From assembly GCF_042610375.1 (NCBI RefSeq), contig NZ_JBGJZL010000003.1, positions 372,001 to 436,000 on the forward strand: a stretch of 64,000 nucleotides of DNA. Reading direction: 5' to 3'. Below are positions 18,062 to 27,142 of this stretch, piece by piece (within the stretch, counting starts at the first letter, position 1; every line of letters starts with the position of its first letter). The position numbers were made by a program, and so were the translations under genes. The notes beneath the pieces are model-generated. The model did no database searches, was not told where the DNA came from, and was given only the letters and a program-made list of their open reading frames with translations. Source of the DNA: CTSoil-075 sp042610375 (GTDB taxonomy: Bacteria > Bacillota > Negativicutes > DSM-13327).

Positions 18062-19891
18062 ATGTCAAAAGTAATTGGTATAGATCTTGGAACAACAAAT
18101 TCATGCGTAGCAGTCATGGAAGGTGGCGAACCAGTCGTTATTGCGAATGCAGAAGGTGCTAGAATTACCCCTTCCGTCGTAGGTTTTTCAAAAACTGATG
18201 AACGTTTAGTTGGACAATTAGCTAAACGTCAAGCTGTATCCAATCCTGACCGTACAATTAGTTCCATCAAACGCTACATGGGTACAGACCATACAGTAGC
18301 AATTGATGACAAAAAATATACACCACAAGAAATTTCTGCTATGATTTTACAAAAACTTAAAGCCGATGCAGAAGCTTATTTGGGCCAAAAAGTAACAAGA
18401 GCCGTTATCACTGTACCTGCATATTATAATGACAGCCAACGTCAAGCGACTAAAGATGCTGGAACCATTGCAGGTCTTGAAGTACTTAGAATTATCAATG
18501 AGCCAACTGCAGCAGCCCTTGCTTATGGTATTGATAAAGGCAATGATCATACTATACTTGTATTTGACTTAGGTGGCGGTACCTTCGACGTATCTATTTT
18601 AGAATTAGGTGAAGGCGTATTTGAAGTAAAAGCTACAAATGGTAATAACCGTTTAGGTGGCGATGACTTTGATGAGCGCATTATGAAATGGTTTATTTCT
18701 GAGTTCAAAAAAGAAAATGGTATTGATTTGTCCAAAGATCGTATGGCTGAACAACGTTTACGTGAAGCAGCTGAAAAAGCAAAAATTGAATTATCTGGCG
18801 TAATGACAACAAATGTTAACTTGCCATTTATTACAGCTGATCAAACTGGTCCTAAACATTTAGATCTTAACTTAACAAGAGCTAAATTTGATGAATTAAC
18901 TGCTGATTTAGTTGAATCAACGATGGGACCAACTCGTCAAGCAATGAGCGATGCTGGCTTATCACCTAAAGATATTGAAAAAGTAATCTTAGTCGGCGGA
19001 TCAACTCGTATTCCTGCTGTACAAGAAGCGATTAAAAAATTCTTAGGTAAAGAACCTCACCGTGGTGTAAATCCTGATGAATGTGTAGCTGTAGGTGCTG
19101 CTATCCAAGCTGGTGTACTTGTTGGTGAAGTAAAAGACGTATTGTTACTTGATGTAACTCCTCTATCCTTAGGGATCGAAACATTAGGTGGCGTATATAC
19201 TAAAATCATTGAACGTAATACGACAATTCCTACATCCAAGAGCCAAACGTTCTCAACTGCAGCTGATAACCAACCTTCCGTTGACATCCATGTTCTACAA
19301 GGTGAACGGGAAATGGCTGCTTACAACAAAACATTGGGTCGTTTCGAACTAAAAGATATTCCTCCAGCACAACGTGGTGTTCCACGCATTGAAGTTTCCT
19401 TTGATATTGATGCCAATGGTATCGTTCATGTATCTGCTAAAGATTTGGGAACTGGTAAAGAACAAAACATTACCATTACCTCTTCAGGTGGCATGAGTAA
19501 AGAAGATATTGAACGTATGGTTCAAGAAGCAGAAGCTCACGCAGCAGAAGATAAAGCACGTAAAGACGAAGTTGAAACTCGCAATAATGCTGATTCTTTA
19601 GTATATCAAGCTGAAAAAGCGATTAAAGATGCAGGCGATAAAGCTGATAAAGATTTAGTTGCAAAAGTACAAAGCGCTGCCGATCAATTGAAAGAAAGCC
19701 TTAAAGGCACTGACAATGAAAAAATCAAAGCAGATACTGAAGAGTTGACTAAACCATTATATGAAATGACAGCTGCTATGTATAAAGAAGAGCAAGAAGC
19801 TGCTCAAGGACAAGAAGGAACTCAAGAAGCTCCTAATGGTGAAAAAATTGTTGATGCTGAGTATAAAGTCGTCGATGACGAAAAAAAATAA
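18062..19891 (+). CDS. dnaK: Molecular chaperone DnaK (Hsp70)
   Basis: The ATP-driven Hsp70, 609 aa. The nucleotide-binding domain (1-360) starts with IGIDLGTTNSCVAV and contains VPAYYNDSQRQATKDA, FDLGGGTFDVSIL and VGGSTRIPAVQ. The linker DVLLLDVTPLSLGIE leads into the substrate domain. The tail EKIVDAEYKVVDDEKK is typical. It has the short Firmicute form lacking about 24 residues of the E. coli nucleotide domain. AGGAGG precedes ATG 18062. Confidence 0.98.
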   Translation: MSKVIGIDLGTTNSCVAVMEGGEPVVIANAEGARITPSVVGFSKTDERLVGQLAKRQAVSNPDRTISSIKRYMGTDHTVAIDDKKYTPQEISAMILQKLKADAEAYLGQKVTRAVITVPAYYNDSQRQATKDAGTIAGLEVLRIINEPTAAALAYGIDKGNDHTILVFDLGGGTFDVSILELGEGVFEVKATNGNNRLGGDDFDERIMKWFISEFKKENGIDLSKDRMAEQRLREAAEKAKIELSGVMTTNVNLPFITADQTGPKHLDLNLTRAKFDELTADLVESTMGPTRQAMSDAGLSPKDIEKVILVGGSTRIPAVQEAIKKFLGKEPHRGVNPDECVAVGAAIQAGVLVGEVKDVLLLDVTPLSLGIETLGGVYTKIIERNTTIPTSKSQTFSTAADNQPSVDIHVLQGEREMAAYNKTLGRFELKDIPPAQRGVPRIEVSFDIDANGIVHVSAKDLGTGKEQNITITSSGGMSKEDIERMVQEAEAHAAEDKARKDEVETRNNADSLVYQAEKAIKDAGDKADKDLVAKVQSAADQLKESLKGTDNEKIKADTEELTKPLYEMTAAMYKEEQEAAQGQEGTQEAPNGEKIVDAEYKVVDDEKK

Positions 19892-19921
19892 GTCTTAGTC
19901 GGTAAAATGAATTAACATATG

Positions 19922-19952
19922 TTTGGCAGGGAGGTTTTAATTCCCTGCCAAA
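19922..19952 (+). terminator. Hairpin after dnaK
   Basis: TTTGGCAGGGA (19922-19932) pairs perfectly with TCCCTGCCAAA (19942-19952). No T run follows, so it may be a partial terminator that reduces dnaJ expression relative to dnaK. Confidence 0.6.
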
Positions 19953-20078
19953 TACTATATAATTGATAGCTGAGGTTGTTTAACCGCCAAAACACTCTAT
20001 CACTCTTGTGATACTGTGTGTTTTTGTGGTTCAACTGTTTTTCTGTTTAGAAATATAAAGTGTTTAGGATGGTGTAAT

Positions 20079-21215
20079 GTGAGTAAGCGTGACTATTATG
20101 AAGTATTGGGCGTTAATAAGAATGCGTCTGATGATGAAGTGAAAAAAGCATTTCGTAAAATGGCTCGTAAGTACCATCCAGACGTAAACCGCGATAATCC
20201 AGAGGCTGAAGCGAAATTTAAAGAAGTCAATGAAGCCTATGAAATTTTATCCAATCCTGATCGGCGTGGACAGTATGACCAAATGGGACATGCAGCCTTT
20301 GATGGCAGTGGCGGCGCTGGTGGTTTTGGTGGATTCGGCGGTGGCGGCGGCGGTGGTTTTAATGATATATTCGACATGTTCTTTGGCGGGCAGGCAGGTT
20401 TTGGCGGTCGTCAAGCGGGTCCTGAAAAAGGTTCTGACCTACGTCATGACATGGAGATTAGCTTTGAAGAAGCCGCTTTTGGGGTGGAAAGAGAGATACC
20501 AGTCGGTAGAACTGAGGATTGTAAAACATGCAGTGGCTCAGGTGCGGCGGCTGGAACTCATGCTGAAACTTGTAGTCAGTGTAAAGGAACAGGACAAATA
20601 CAAGTGGCTCAAAATACGCCTTTTGGCCGGATGATTAATACACGGACATGTGATCGTTGTCATGGTGAAGGCAAGATTATCAAAACGCCATGTAAAGATT
20701 GTCGTGGAAAAGGTACAACCCGCGTAAGTCGTAAAATAAAAGTTAAAATTCCTGCGGGGGTAGATAATGGTTCAAGATTGAGAGTCACTCATGAAGGTGA
20801 AGCTGGTATGCGCGGAGGCCCTCCAGGAGATTTGTATGTTTATATTTTTGTAAAAGCGCATAAACTATTTACACGTGAAGGTAATGAGGTCATTTGTGAA
20901 GTACCAATTAGTTTTGTGCAGGCAACTCTTGGTGATGAAATTGATGTTCCTACACTTGATGGTAAAGTACAGCTTAAGATTGCAGAAGGTACACAATCAG
21001 GCACTGTTTTCCGTATCAAGGGTAAGGGTATTCCTCATCTCAGAGGTAATGGACGTGGTGATCAGCATGTGAGAGTCAAAGTTCTTACGCCACAAAAATT
21101 AACTGATAAACAACGTGATCTTTTGCAGGAATTTGCAAAGGCAAGTGGCGAAAATGTCAATCCTGAACAAAAGAATTTCTTCAAAAAAGTGAAAGATATT
21201 TTTGGAGGGGCGTAA
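20079..21215 (+). CDS. dnaJ: Co-chaperone DnaJ (Hsp40)
   Basis: Stimulates DnaK ATPase and delivers clients. 378 aa. The J domain (2-70) carries KYHPDVNRD with the HPD triad; a long glycine/phenylalanine region follows (about 75-125); four CxxCxGxG zinc repeats (CKTCSGSG, CSQCKGTG, CDRCHGEG, CKDCRGKG) precede the C-terminal beta domains. GTG 20079 gives the canonical SKRDYYEVLGV start and follows AGGATGG. Confidence 0.97.
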   Translation: MSKRDYYEVLGVNKNASDDEVKKAFRKMARKYHPDVNRDNPEAEAKFKEVNEAYEILSNPDRRGQYDQMGHAAFDGSGGAGGFGGFGGGGGGGFNDIFDMFFGGQAGFGGRQAGPEKGSDLRHDMEISFEEAAFGVEREIPVGRTEDCKTCSGSGAAAGTHAETCSQCKGTGQIQVAQNTPFGRMINTRTCDRCHGEGKIIKTPCKDCRGKGTTRVSRKIKVKIPAGVDNGSRLRVTHEGEAGMRGGPPGDLYVYIFVKAHKLFTREGNEVICEVPISFVQATLGDEIDVPTLDGKVQLKIAEGTQSGTVFRIKGKGIPHLRGNGRGDQHVRVKVLTPQKLTDKQRDLLQEFAKASGENVNPEQKNFFKKVKDIFGGA

Positions 21216-21240
21216 GAGTAGGAATTTAAACACTAAGATT

Positions 21241-21277
21241 ACAAGGGCGGTTTAGAATTGACCGCTCTTTGTGTCTT
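21241..21277 (+). terminator. Likely terminator after dnaJ
   Basis: ACAAGGGCGGT pairs with ACCGCTCTTTGT with one G-T pair and a bulge, followed by a T-rich stretch. It would end the heat-shock operon. Confidence 0.6.
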
Positions 21278-21281
21278 TAAA

Positions 21282-21330
21282 GAAATCAGAAAATCTAACA
21301 TTTTCTTGATTTCAAGCAAGGGTAACTAAG
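21282..21330 (+). repeat. Interspersed hairpin repeat between dnaJ and prmA
   Basis: GAAATCA (21282-21288) pairs with TGATTTC (21307-21313), followed by the tail AAGCAAGGGTAACTAAG. It matches the copies at 51625 and 60988. Confidence 0.65.
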
Positions 21331-21379
21331 GCTTGGTGGAAGTCGAGTTTTCTTTGAATAAAAATAGGGGGCGATTGGT

Positions 21380-22318
21380 ATGAAATGGGCTGAAATTAGT
21401 ATTCAGACTACGCATGAGGCTGCTGATATGGTGGCCAATATTTTTCATGACTTAGGTTCAAGTGGTGTGGTCATCGAAGATCCTGAGCTTGTTAATTCAT
21501 ACCTTAGATCTGGACGATGGGATTACTCAGATATTCCCGAAGAAGTCAATACTGAAATTGTAGTTGTAAAGGCATATTTACCTGCCGATGAACATCTTGA
21601 TGAAAAGTTAGGTCAATTTGAGGAAGAAATTCAACAACTTGTTTCCTATGGCGTTGATAAAGGTTCAGGGATAACGGAATGTCGTGAAGTGATGGAAGAA
21701 GACTGGGCATCATCGTGGAAAGAGTTTTTCCATCCAATCAAAGTCGGACAACGGATTGTGATTAAACCTTCTTGGGAAGAATATGTGGCAACGGATGAAG
21801 ATCTGGTAATTGAACTTGATCCAGGTATGGCTTTTGGTACGGGAACACATCACACCACCGCTATGTGTTGCCGAATCTTAGAAGATGTAGTAGAACCAGG
21901 TCATGTGATTTTTGATGTTGGTACAGGCTCGGGAATTTTATCAATTGCGGCTGCTAAGCTTGGTGCTGGTCGTGTACAAGCAGTTGATTTAGATCGCGTT
22001 GCAGTGCGTGTTGCCAATGAAAATGTAGGGATCAACAAAGTTGAGGATATAGTTCAGGTAGCTCATGGCGATTTATTGACAGGTTTCTCAGGAAAAGCCG
22101 ATATTGTGATTGCTAATATTATTGCTGATGTTGTGATTATACTTCTTGCTGATATTCCTGCACGCTTAAAAGATGATGGTATTTTTATTGCTAGTGGTAT
22201 TATTACTGAACGTTTGAGTGATGTGACGTCAGCCATGTTGGCACAAAATCTCATTATTGACAAAGTGGTTGAAGAAGGCGGATGGGTTGCGATTGTGGCT
22301 CGCATGGGGGGCAACTGA
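21380..22318 (+). CDS. prmA: Ribosomal protein L11 methyltransferase
   Basis: SAM-dependent trimethylation of ribosomal protein L11. It is 312 aa. An N-terminal substrate-binding domain (MKWAEISIQTTHEAADMVAN) is followed by a Rossmann methyltransferase with FGTGTHHTT, FDVGTGSGILSIAAAKLGA (motif I) and the catalytic-region motif VIANIIADV. It immediately precedes rsmE, as in Bacillus dnaJ-prmA-yqeU. Confidence 0.95.
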   Translation: MKWAEISIQTTHEAADMVANIFHDLGSSGVVIEDPELVNSYLRSGRWDYSDIPEEVNTEIVVVKAYLPADEHLDEKLGQFEEEIQQLVSYGVDKGSGITECREVMEEDWASSWKEFFHPIKVGQRIVIKPSWEEYVATDEDLVIELDPGMAFGTGTHHTTAMCCRILEDVVEPGHVIFDVGTGSGILSIAAAKLGAGRVQAVDLDRVAVRVANENVGINKVEDIVQVAHGDLLTGFSGKADIVIANIIADVVIILLADIPARLKDDGIFIASGIITERLSDVTSAMLAQNLIIDKVVEEGGWVAIVARMGGN

Positions 22319-22319
22319 T

Positions 22320-23054
22320 TTGCGCCGATTTTTTATTGAGACTCCGTTAGTTGCTGAAATGTCGATTCAAGGTTCAGATGCTCATCATATGAGTCGAGTG
22401 CTCAGATTGCAAGTAGGCGATCAGGTCATTGCTGTATCACCAGATGGTAGTGCAGGAGTAAGCAAAATTAAAAGTATTGGGACTGATGAAGTCATTCTTG
22501 TTTTACAGGAAATTCTTCGTGAAGATAAAGAAGCACCAATTCATGTTGATTTGGTACAAGGATTGCCTAAAAGCGATAAAATGGATTATATTGTACAAAA
22601 AGCAGTGGAACTTGGGGTAAGAAAAATTTATCCTATGGAGGCTGAACACTCAGTTGTTCAATATGATCAAGCTAAAAAGAGTAAGAGGCAGGAACGGTGG
22701 CAAAAGATTGCTGTTGAAGCCGCAAAGCAATGTGGTCGTGGAGTTATACCAACAGTTGAGCCTGTTACAAGTTTGGCGAATATAGTAACAAAAGTTGATG
22801 CTGACACCCTTGTGATCATGTTATATGAAGGGCAGGCCGCCCAAGGGATTAAAGAAGTGTTAACTAGGAATAAAGCGACTCATTATCTGCTCATTGTCGG
22901 ACCTGAAGGAGGGTTCAGTGCTAAAGAAGTTGCTCTCTGTCAAGATCATGGTGTTTCGATTGTAACACTCGGACCACGCATTCTACGTACAGAGACAGCT
23001 GCTTTAGCTGGAGTATCAATTGTAATGTATGAATCTGGCGATTTGGGGGGTTGA
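22320..23054 (+). CDS. rsmE: 16S rRNA m3U1498 methyltransferase RsmE
   Basis: A SPOUT-class methyltransferase for U1498 of 16S rRNA, 244 aa. The N-terminal PUA-like domain has DAHHMSRVLRLQVGDQ; the SPOUT knot has LIVGPEGGFSAKE and LGPRILRTETAALAGVSI. The start is TTG 22320, directly after the prmA stop, with GGGGGGC upstream inside prmA. Translational coupling to prmA is likely. Confidence 0.93.
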   Translation: MRRFFIETPLVAEMSIQGSDAHHMSRVLRLQVGDQVIAVSPDGSAGVSKIKSIGTDEVILVLQEILREDKEAPIHVDLVQGLPKSDKMDYIVQKAVELGVRKIYPMEAEHSVVQYDQAKKSKRQERWQKIAVEAAKQCGRGVIPTVEPVTSLANIVTKVDADTLVIMLYEGQAAQGIKEVLTRNKATHYLLIVGPEGGFSAKEVALCQDHGVSIVTLGPRILRTETAALAGVSIVMYESGDLGG

Positions 23055-23056
23055 TT

Positions 23057-24382
23057 GTGCCGCGAGTTGCATTTACTACGCTAGGGTGTAAGGTAAACCA
23101 ATTTGAAACAGAGGTTATGGAAGGTCTATTTAAACAGCGTGGTTATGAAATCACTTCTTTTGATCAAGTTGCTGATGTATATGTGATCAATACTTGTTCA
23201 GTGACTCATTTGGGTGAACGTAAGTCACGTCAGCTTATTAGACGAGGGATTAGGCTCAATCCAGAAGCCATTGTGGCTGTATCTGGATGTTATGCGCAAG
23301 TATCACCTGAAGAGATTGAAGCCATTGAAGGCGTAAATGTCATTGTAGGGACTCAAGATCGTCATCGGATTGTTGAGCTTGTTGAAGAAGTGGGACAGTC
23401 AAAAGGCATCATGAATATTGTGACCAATATTATGAATGCTGATCATTTTGAAGATATTCCTTTATTTGATACACCAGGACGAACAAGAGCGTTTTTAAAA
23501 ATACAAGAAGGTTGTACAAATTTTTGTACTTATTGTATTATTCCTTATGCGCGAGGTCCTCTTCGGTCGCGCCCTCTCGAAAGTATAAGAAGAGAAACTG
23601 AAAAACTAATTGCAGCAGGATTTAAGGAAATAGTATTAACAGGAATTCACCTTGGTGCTTATGGACGTGACTTAGAAGGCACGATTACCTTGGTAGATGC
23701 CGTCAAGGCTGTGTTAAGTGCTGAAGGGCTTGTACAGTTGCGCCTAGGCTCTCTAGAGTCCATTGAAATCTCAGATGAATTGATTGAGATGATCAAACAA
23801 GATGAGCGGCTCTGTCCGCATTTACATTTGCCTTTGCAAGCTGGCGATAATCAGGTATTGCGCATGATGAACAGGCATTATACGTTGGCAGAGTATCGAG
23901 AGCTGATACATAGTATTCAAGAAAAGATTAAAGATATTGGAATATCCACAGATATTATTGTAGGATTTCCTGGGGAAACCTTGGAAATGTTCGAAAATGC
24001 TCTGGGGTTTGTTGAAAGTATGGATTTTTCACGGATGCATATCTTCCCTTACTCTCGTCGCAGTGGCACTCCTGCCGCAAAATATGTTGATCAAGTACCT
24101 GAGGATGAAAAAAAACGTCGCGTGCAAATGATGCAAGAATTGGCTGAAAAAAAAGCCGTTGAATTTCAAAAGAAATTTATTACTCGTCAGTTGACCGTGC
24201 TATTTGAGCCTGAGCATGATGGTCTAGTTGAGGGCTTAACAGGTAATTATATTAGAGTTTATGCAAATGCAAAGGATGTTGTACAAGGTAAACTTTATAA
24301 TGTTCGCATGGAAAAATTATATCGTGATGGTTTGTGGGGTACTATAATCGATAAAGACGACTTGATTCAGACGGAGTGTTAA
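23057..24382 (+). CDS. mtaB: tRNA t6A37 methylthiotransferase MtaB
   Basis: A radical SAM enzyme that converts t6A to ms2t6A at tRNA position 37. 441 aa. The N-terminal UPF0004 domain has TTLGCKVNQFETE with its cluster cysteines; the radical SAM motif is CTNFCTYCIIPYARG near residue 155; a TRAM domain ends the protein. GTG 23057 follows GGGGGG by six bases; TTG 23051 is the alternative. The 3' end, including the stop, lies inside a repeat shared with the comEC 3' end. Confidence 0.94.
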   Translation: MPRVAFTTLGCKVNQFETEVMEGLFKQRGYEITSFDQVADVYVINTCSVTHLGERKSRQLIRRGIRLNPEAIVAVSGCYAQVSPEEIEAIEGVNVIVGTQDRHRIVELVEEVGQSKGIMNIVTNIMNADHFEDIPLFDTPGRTRAFLKIQEGCTNFCTYCIIPYARGPLRSRPLESIRRETEKLIAAGFKEIVLTGIHLGAYGRDLEGTITLVDAVKAVLSAEGLVQLRLGSLESIEISDELIEMIKQDERLCPHLHLPLQAGDNQVLRMMNRHYTLAEYRELIHSIQEKIKDIGISTDIIVGFPGETLEMFENALGFVESMDFSRMHIFPYSRRSGTPAAKYVDQVPEDEKKRRVQMMQELAEKKAVEFQKKFITRQLTVLFEPEHDGLVEGLTGNYIRVYANAKDVVQGKLYNVRMEKLYRDGLWGTIIDKDDLIQTEC

Positions 24383-24412
24383 CTCCAGCTGAATCTTAGT
24401 CGCCCTTATCCA
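24363..24412 (-). repeat. Interspersed hairpin repeat overlapping the mtaB stop
   Basis: On the minus strand this reads GGCGACTAAGATTCAG, an internal GGAG/CTCC pair, then CTGAATCAAG. It matches 2401-2447 (GACTAAGATTCAG at both). It supplies the last five or six codons and the stop of mtaB. Confidence 0.65.
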
Positions 24413-24435
24413 AAGAATTGTTTATTGGGTTAAAT

Positions 24436-24468
24436 TTTCCTGCAAAAAAGATTTTTCATTGCAGGAAA
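24436..24468. other. Hairpin before hinT
   Basis: TTTCCTGCAA (24436-24445) pairs perfectly with TTGCAGGAAA (24459-24468) around 13 bases. There is no T tract immediately after. It may end the prmA-mtaB transcript; the role is uncertain. Confidence 0.45.
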
Positions 24469-24560
24469 TCTGTAAAAAAAACCGAATAAATTGTGATATA
24501 AACTTATAATATTATTCAGACGATTAGTACAAAGTAAAATTTGAAGGGAGGTGTTGTAGT

Positions 24561-24908
24561 ATGCCGCAGGAATGTATATTTTGTAAGATTTCGGCCAAAG
24601 AAATACCAGTACCAGTTATATATGAGGATGAGTATATCATTGCTTTTCCTGATATTAAGCCAGCTGCGCCAGTCCATGTTTTAGTAATTCCCAAAAAACA
24701 TATTGCCAATCTCCTGGAACTAACGTCTGATGATATAATGCTTATGGGCCATGTTTTATCTACCATTCCTAAGATTGCCACGAAGCTCGGTTTAGCTGAA
24801 GATGGCTTTCGATTGGTAGTAAATACAAAAGATAATGGTGGACAAACGGTTCATCATTTACATTGGCATATTTTGGGTGGAAGATTTATGACTTGGCCGC
24901 CAGGTTAA
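24561..24908 (+). CDS. hinT: HIT-family nucleotide hydrolase (HinT-like)
   Basis: A histidine-triad purine phosphoramidase-type protein of 115 aa. The N-terminal zinc-like residues CIFCKISAKEIP are typical, and the catalytic triad motif is HHLHWHILGG near residue 95 (HxHxH with Trp at the fourth position, where Leu is commoner). GGGAGGTG precedes ATG 24561. The physiological substrate of bacterial HinT is not settled. It is monocistronic or read through from mtaB. Confidence 0.9.
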   Translation: MPQECIFCKISAKEIPVPVIYEDEYIIAFPDIKPAAPVHVLVIPKKHIANLLELTSDDIMLMGHVLSTIPKIATKLGLAEDGFRLVVNTKDNGGQTVHHLHWHILGGRFMTWPPG

Positions 24909-24910
24909 TA

Positions 24911-24940
24911 TTGACAATGTATATCTTGGTCGTGTATAAT
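24911..24940 (+). promoter_or_regulatory. Promoter for rpsU-yqeY
   Basis: TTGACA (24911-24916), an 18-bp spacer and TATAAT (24935-24940). Both hexamers are full consensus, fitting a ribosomal protein gene. Confidence 0.85.
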
Positions 24941-25004
24941 CTTTAGGTGTATGTAAACGAAATACATTTCCCCGTAACGGTCCGAGTGGAGGGAGGGATA
25001 TCAG

Positions 25005-25178
25005 ATGTCAGAAGTTAAAGTAGGAAAAAACGAAACAATTGATAGTGCACTCCGCAGATTTAAGCGTACTTGTCAAAAAGCCGGCACCCTTGCTGAAATA
25101 AGAAAGCGCGAACATTATGAAAAACCGAGCGTAAAACGCAAGAAAAAATCCGAAGCAGCACGTAAGCGCAAGTTTTAA
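25005..25178 (+). CDS. rpsU: 30S ribosomal protein S21
   Basis: A 57-aa basic ribosomal protein. The reading starts MSEVKVGKNETIDSALRRFK and ends with the Arg/Lys-rich tail AARKRKF. The motif CQKAGTLAEIRKREHYEKPS is diagnostic. GGAGGGAGGG lies before ATG 25005. It precedes yqeY by 32 bases, as in Bacillus. Confidence 0.96.
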   Translation: MSEVKVGKNETIDSALRRFKRTCQKAGTLAEIRKREHYEKPSVKRKKKSEAARKRKF

Positions 25179-25210
25179 TTAAGGATTTTTCACGTTTCGG
25201 AGGTATTTAT

Positions 25211-25663
25211 ATGTCTCTTAAGGAAAAATTGACAGAAGATATGAAGCAGGCTATGCGGGATAAGGAAAGCGGTAAGTTACGCCTTTCTGTCATCCGTATG
25301 GTACGCGCTAACATAAAAAATGTCGAGATTGATCGTAAGCAAGAGCTTTCTAATGATGAAGTTTTAGACGTGTTGGCAAAAGAAGTAAAAATGCGTCGAG
25401 ATGCAGTGGAAGAGTTCAATAAAGGTAATCGACCTGATTTGGTTGAAAGTCTTGAACAAGAAATTGTTATTTTGATGAATTATTTACCTGAGCAGTTAAA
25501 CGAAGCTGAAGTTCGCACTTTAGTTGAGAGTGCTGTGGCGGAAACGCAAGCGGTCAGCCCTAAAGAAATGGGCAAAGTAATGGCTGTTCTTATGCCAAAG
25601 GTCAAGGGACGTGCTGATGGCAAACTCGTGAATACTATCGTACGAGAAATGCTAAATCAATGA
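25211..25663 (+). CDS. yqeY: GatB/YqeY domain protein
   Basis: A 150-aa helical protein related to the tRNA-binding tail domain of GatB. Signatures: SVIRMVRANIKNVEID, LDVLAKEVKMRRDAVEEF and GKVMAVLMPKVKGRADGK. A role in tRNA-related amidation is inferred from the domain; YqeY itself is not well characterised. RBS CGGAGG precedes ATG 25211. Two strong terminators follow, so rpsU-yqeY is one unit. Confidence 0.92.
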   Translation: MSLKEKLTEDMKQAMRDKESGKLRLSVIRMVRANIKNVEIDRKQELSNDEVLDVLAKEVKMRRDAVEEFNKGNRPDLVESLEQEIVILMNYLPEQLNEAEVRTLVESAVAETQAVSPKEMGKVMAVLMPKVKGRADGKLVNTIVREMLNQ

Positions 25664-25665
25664 CT

Positions 25666-25742
25666 AAATCCGGTACTTATTTTTTAATAAGTACCGGATT
25701 TTAATTTTTTCCTCACTTATCATCATATAAGTGAGTTTTTTT
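25666..25742 (+). terminator. Tandem terminators after yqeY
   Basis: First: AAATCCGGTACTTAT (25666-25680) with 25687-25701, then TTTTTT. Second: CTCACTTAT (25712-25720) with ATAAGTGAG (25727-25735), then seven T. Both are strong intrinsic terminators. Confidence 0.92.
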
Positions 25743-25831
25743 AATAATCTGTAGTATAATGAAATTAACTGGAATTTAAGTTAGTTTTTGTATAAAGATA
25801 GACCATCGAGTATAAAATGGGAGTGATGACT

Positions 25832-27118
25832 ATGCGTCACATCATAGCAGTGTTTATTTTGTGTATTATGATGAGTGGGGGAATAAGCGAGAAGATCGTC
25901 TTTGCCAACCCCCAGCCAGTGATTGTCATTCATATTAAAGGTGAGATTGATGGTGGGCAAGCTGCCTTAGTAAAACGTGCAATGGTTGATGCAGAAAGTA
26001 AACAAGCTAAGGCTATTCTTGTGGAAATGGATACTTTTGGTGGACTTGTTGATTCGGCTGTTCAGATTCGGGATATGATCAGTCAAACGCCAATCGAGAC
26101 CATTTGTTACATCAAAAATCGTGCCTGGTCAGCGGGTGCTTTGATTGCCATTGCTCATCAACATATTGCGATTGCACCAGGAGGAAGTATTGGTGCAGCA
26201 GAGCCTATACCGACGACAGAAAAAACCATTGCTGCAGTGAAAGCAGAGTTTTCGGCAACGGCCAATCAAAAAGGACGTAATGTTAAAGTCGCAGAGGCCA
26301 TGGTTGATAAGACTCTCGGATTTCCTGGATATGCACAGCCAGGACAAATCTTAGCCTTGGCTGATTATCAAGCCATTCAAGTTGGTTATGCTGATTTATC
26401 AGCCGCTGATCGTAGTGATGTGCTTAAGTATTATGGTTTAGCAGATTATGAGATACTCGACTATCAGCTTGGTACACAAGAAAAATTAGCAGGATGGCTT
26501 ACGGATTCAACAGTAAAATCTTTATTATTATCCGTAATATTTTTAGCAATTTTTGCTGAAATTAAAACAGCGGGTATGGGAGTTGCGGCGGTTATTGGTT
26601 TGTTCGCTGCTTTGTTATTTTTCGGTAGTCAGTGGTTGACGGGTGTGGCAGGTTGGCTTGAGTTGATGTTGTTTATCAGTGGAATTTTTCTTATCCTAGT
26701 TGAATTGTATGTTCCTGGTTTTGGATTTTGGGGTATCAGTGGGATTGGTTGCATTGCGCTGAGTTTATTTCTAACCTTGGGTGGAAATATGGCCGCTGTG
26801 ACCATGTTATCTTTTAGTTTGGTTATAGCAATCATTGCTTTTCTTGCCATACTAAAATTTTTGCCATCAAGTCGATTGTGGACAAAAATAATTCTGAATG
26901 AAGTGGAAACAGTGCAGGCTGGTTTTACAAGCAGTCATGATTATAGTTCATATCTTGATCGGGAAGGTATTGTAGTCAGTTTATTACGACCAGCGGGTGT
27001 GATTGAGATTGATGGAGTGCATCTTGACGTTGTATCAGAAGGTCAGTATATTGAACCAGGTATGAAGGTAAAGGTGGTGAGTGTGAACGGAAGTCGAATT
27101 CTTGTCCGTCGTGTATAA
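25832..27118 (+). CDS. NfeD-family membrane serine protease
   Basis: About 428 aa. A signal peptide (residues 1-26) leads to a ClpP/crotonase-fold protease domain, with a probable catalytic serine near residue 100 in WSAGALIAIA, then four or five membrane helices and a C-terminal OB-fold NfeD domain. Family members act with flotillin-like or stomatin partners in membrane organisation, and floA follows after 24 bases. ATG 25832 is preferred to ATG 25817 and 25826 by its spacing from GGGAG. Confidence 0.9.
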   Translation: MRHIIAVFILCIMMSGGISEKIVFANPQPVIVIHIKGEIDGGQAALVKRAMVDAESKQAKAILVEMDTFGGLVDSAVQIRDMISQTPIETICYIKNRAWSAGALIAIAHQHIAIAPGGSIGAAEPIPTTEKTIAAVKAEFSATANQKGRNVKVAEAMVDKTLGFPGYAQPGQILALADYQAIQVGYADLSAADRSDVLKYYGLADYEILDYQLGTQEKLAGWLTDSTVKSLLLSVIFLAIFAEIKTAGMGVAAVIGLFAALLFFGSQWLTGVAGWLELMLFISGIFLILVELYVPGFGFWGISGIGCIALSLFLTLGGNMAAVTMLSFSLVIAIIAFLAILKFLPSSRLWTKIILNEVETVQAGFTSSHDYSSYLDREGIVVSLLRPAGVIEIDGVHLDVVSEGQYIEPGMKVKVVSVNGSRILVRRV

Positions 27119-27142
27119 ATAGAATTGAGGAGGGTTATCGTT

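Noticed and set aside
20230..20634. 134-codon ORF inside dnaJ
   Set aside because: A frame shadow of the Gly-rich and zinc-finger region; no RBS and no sensible protein.
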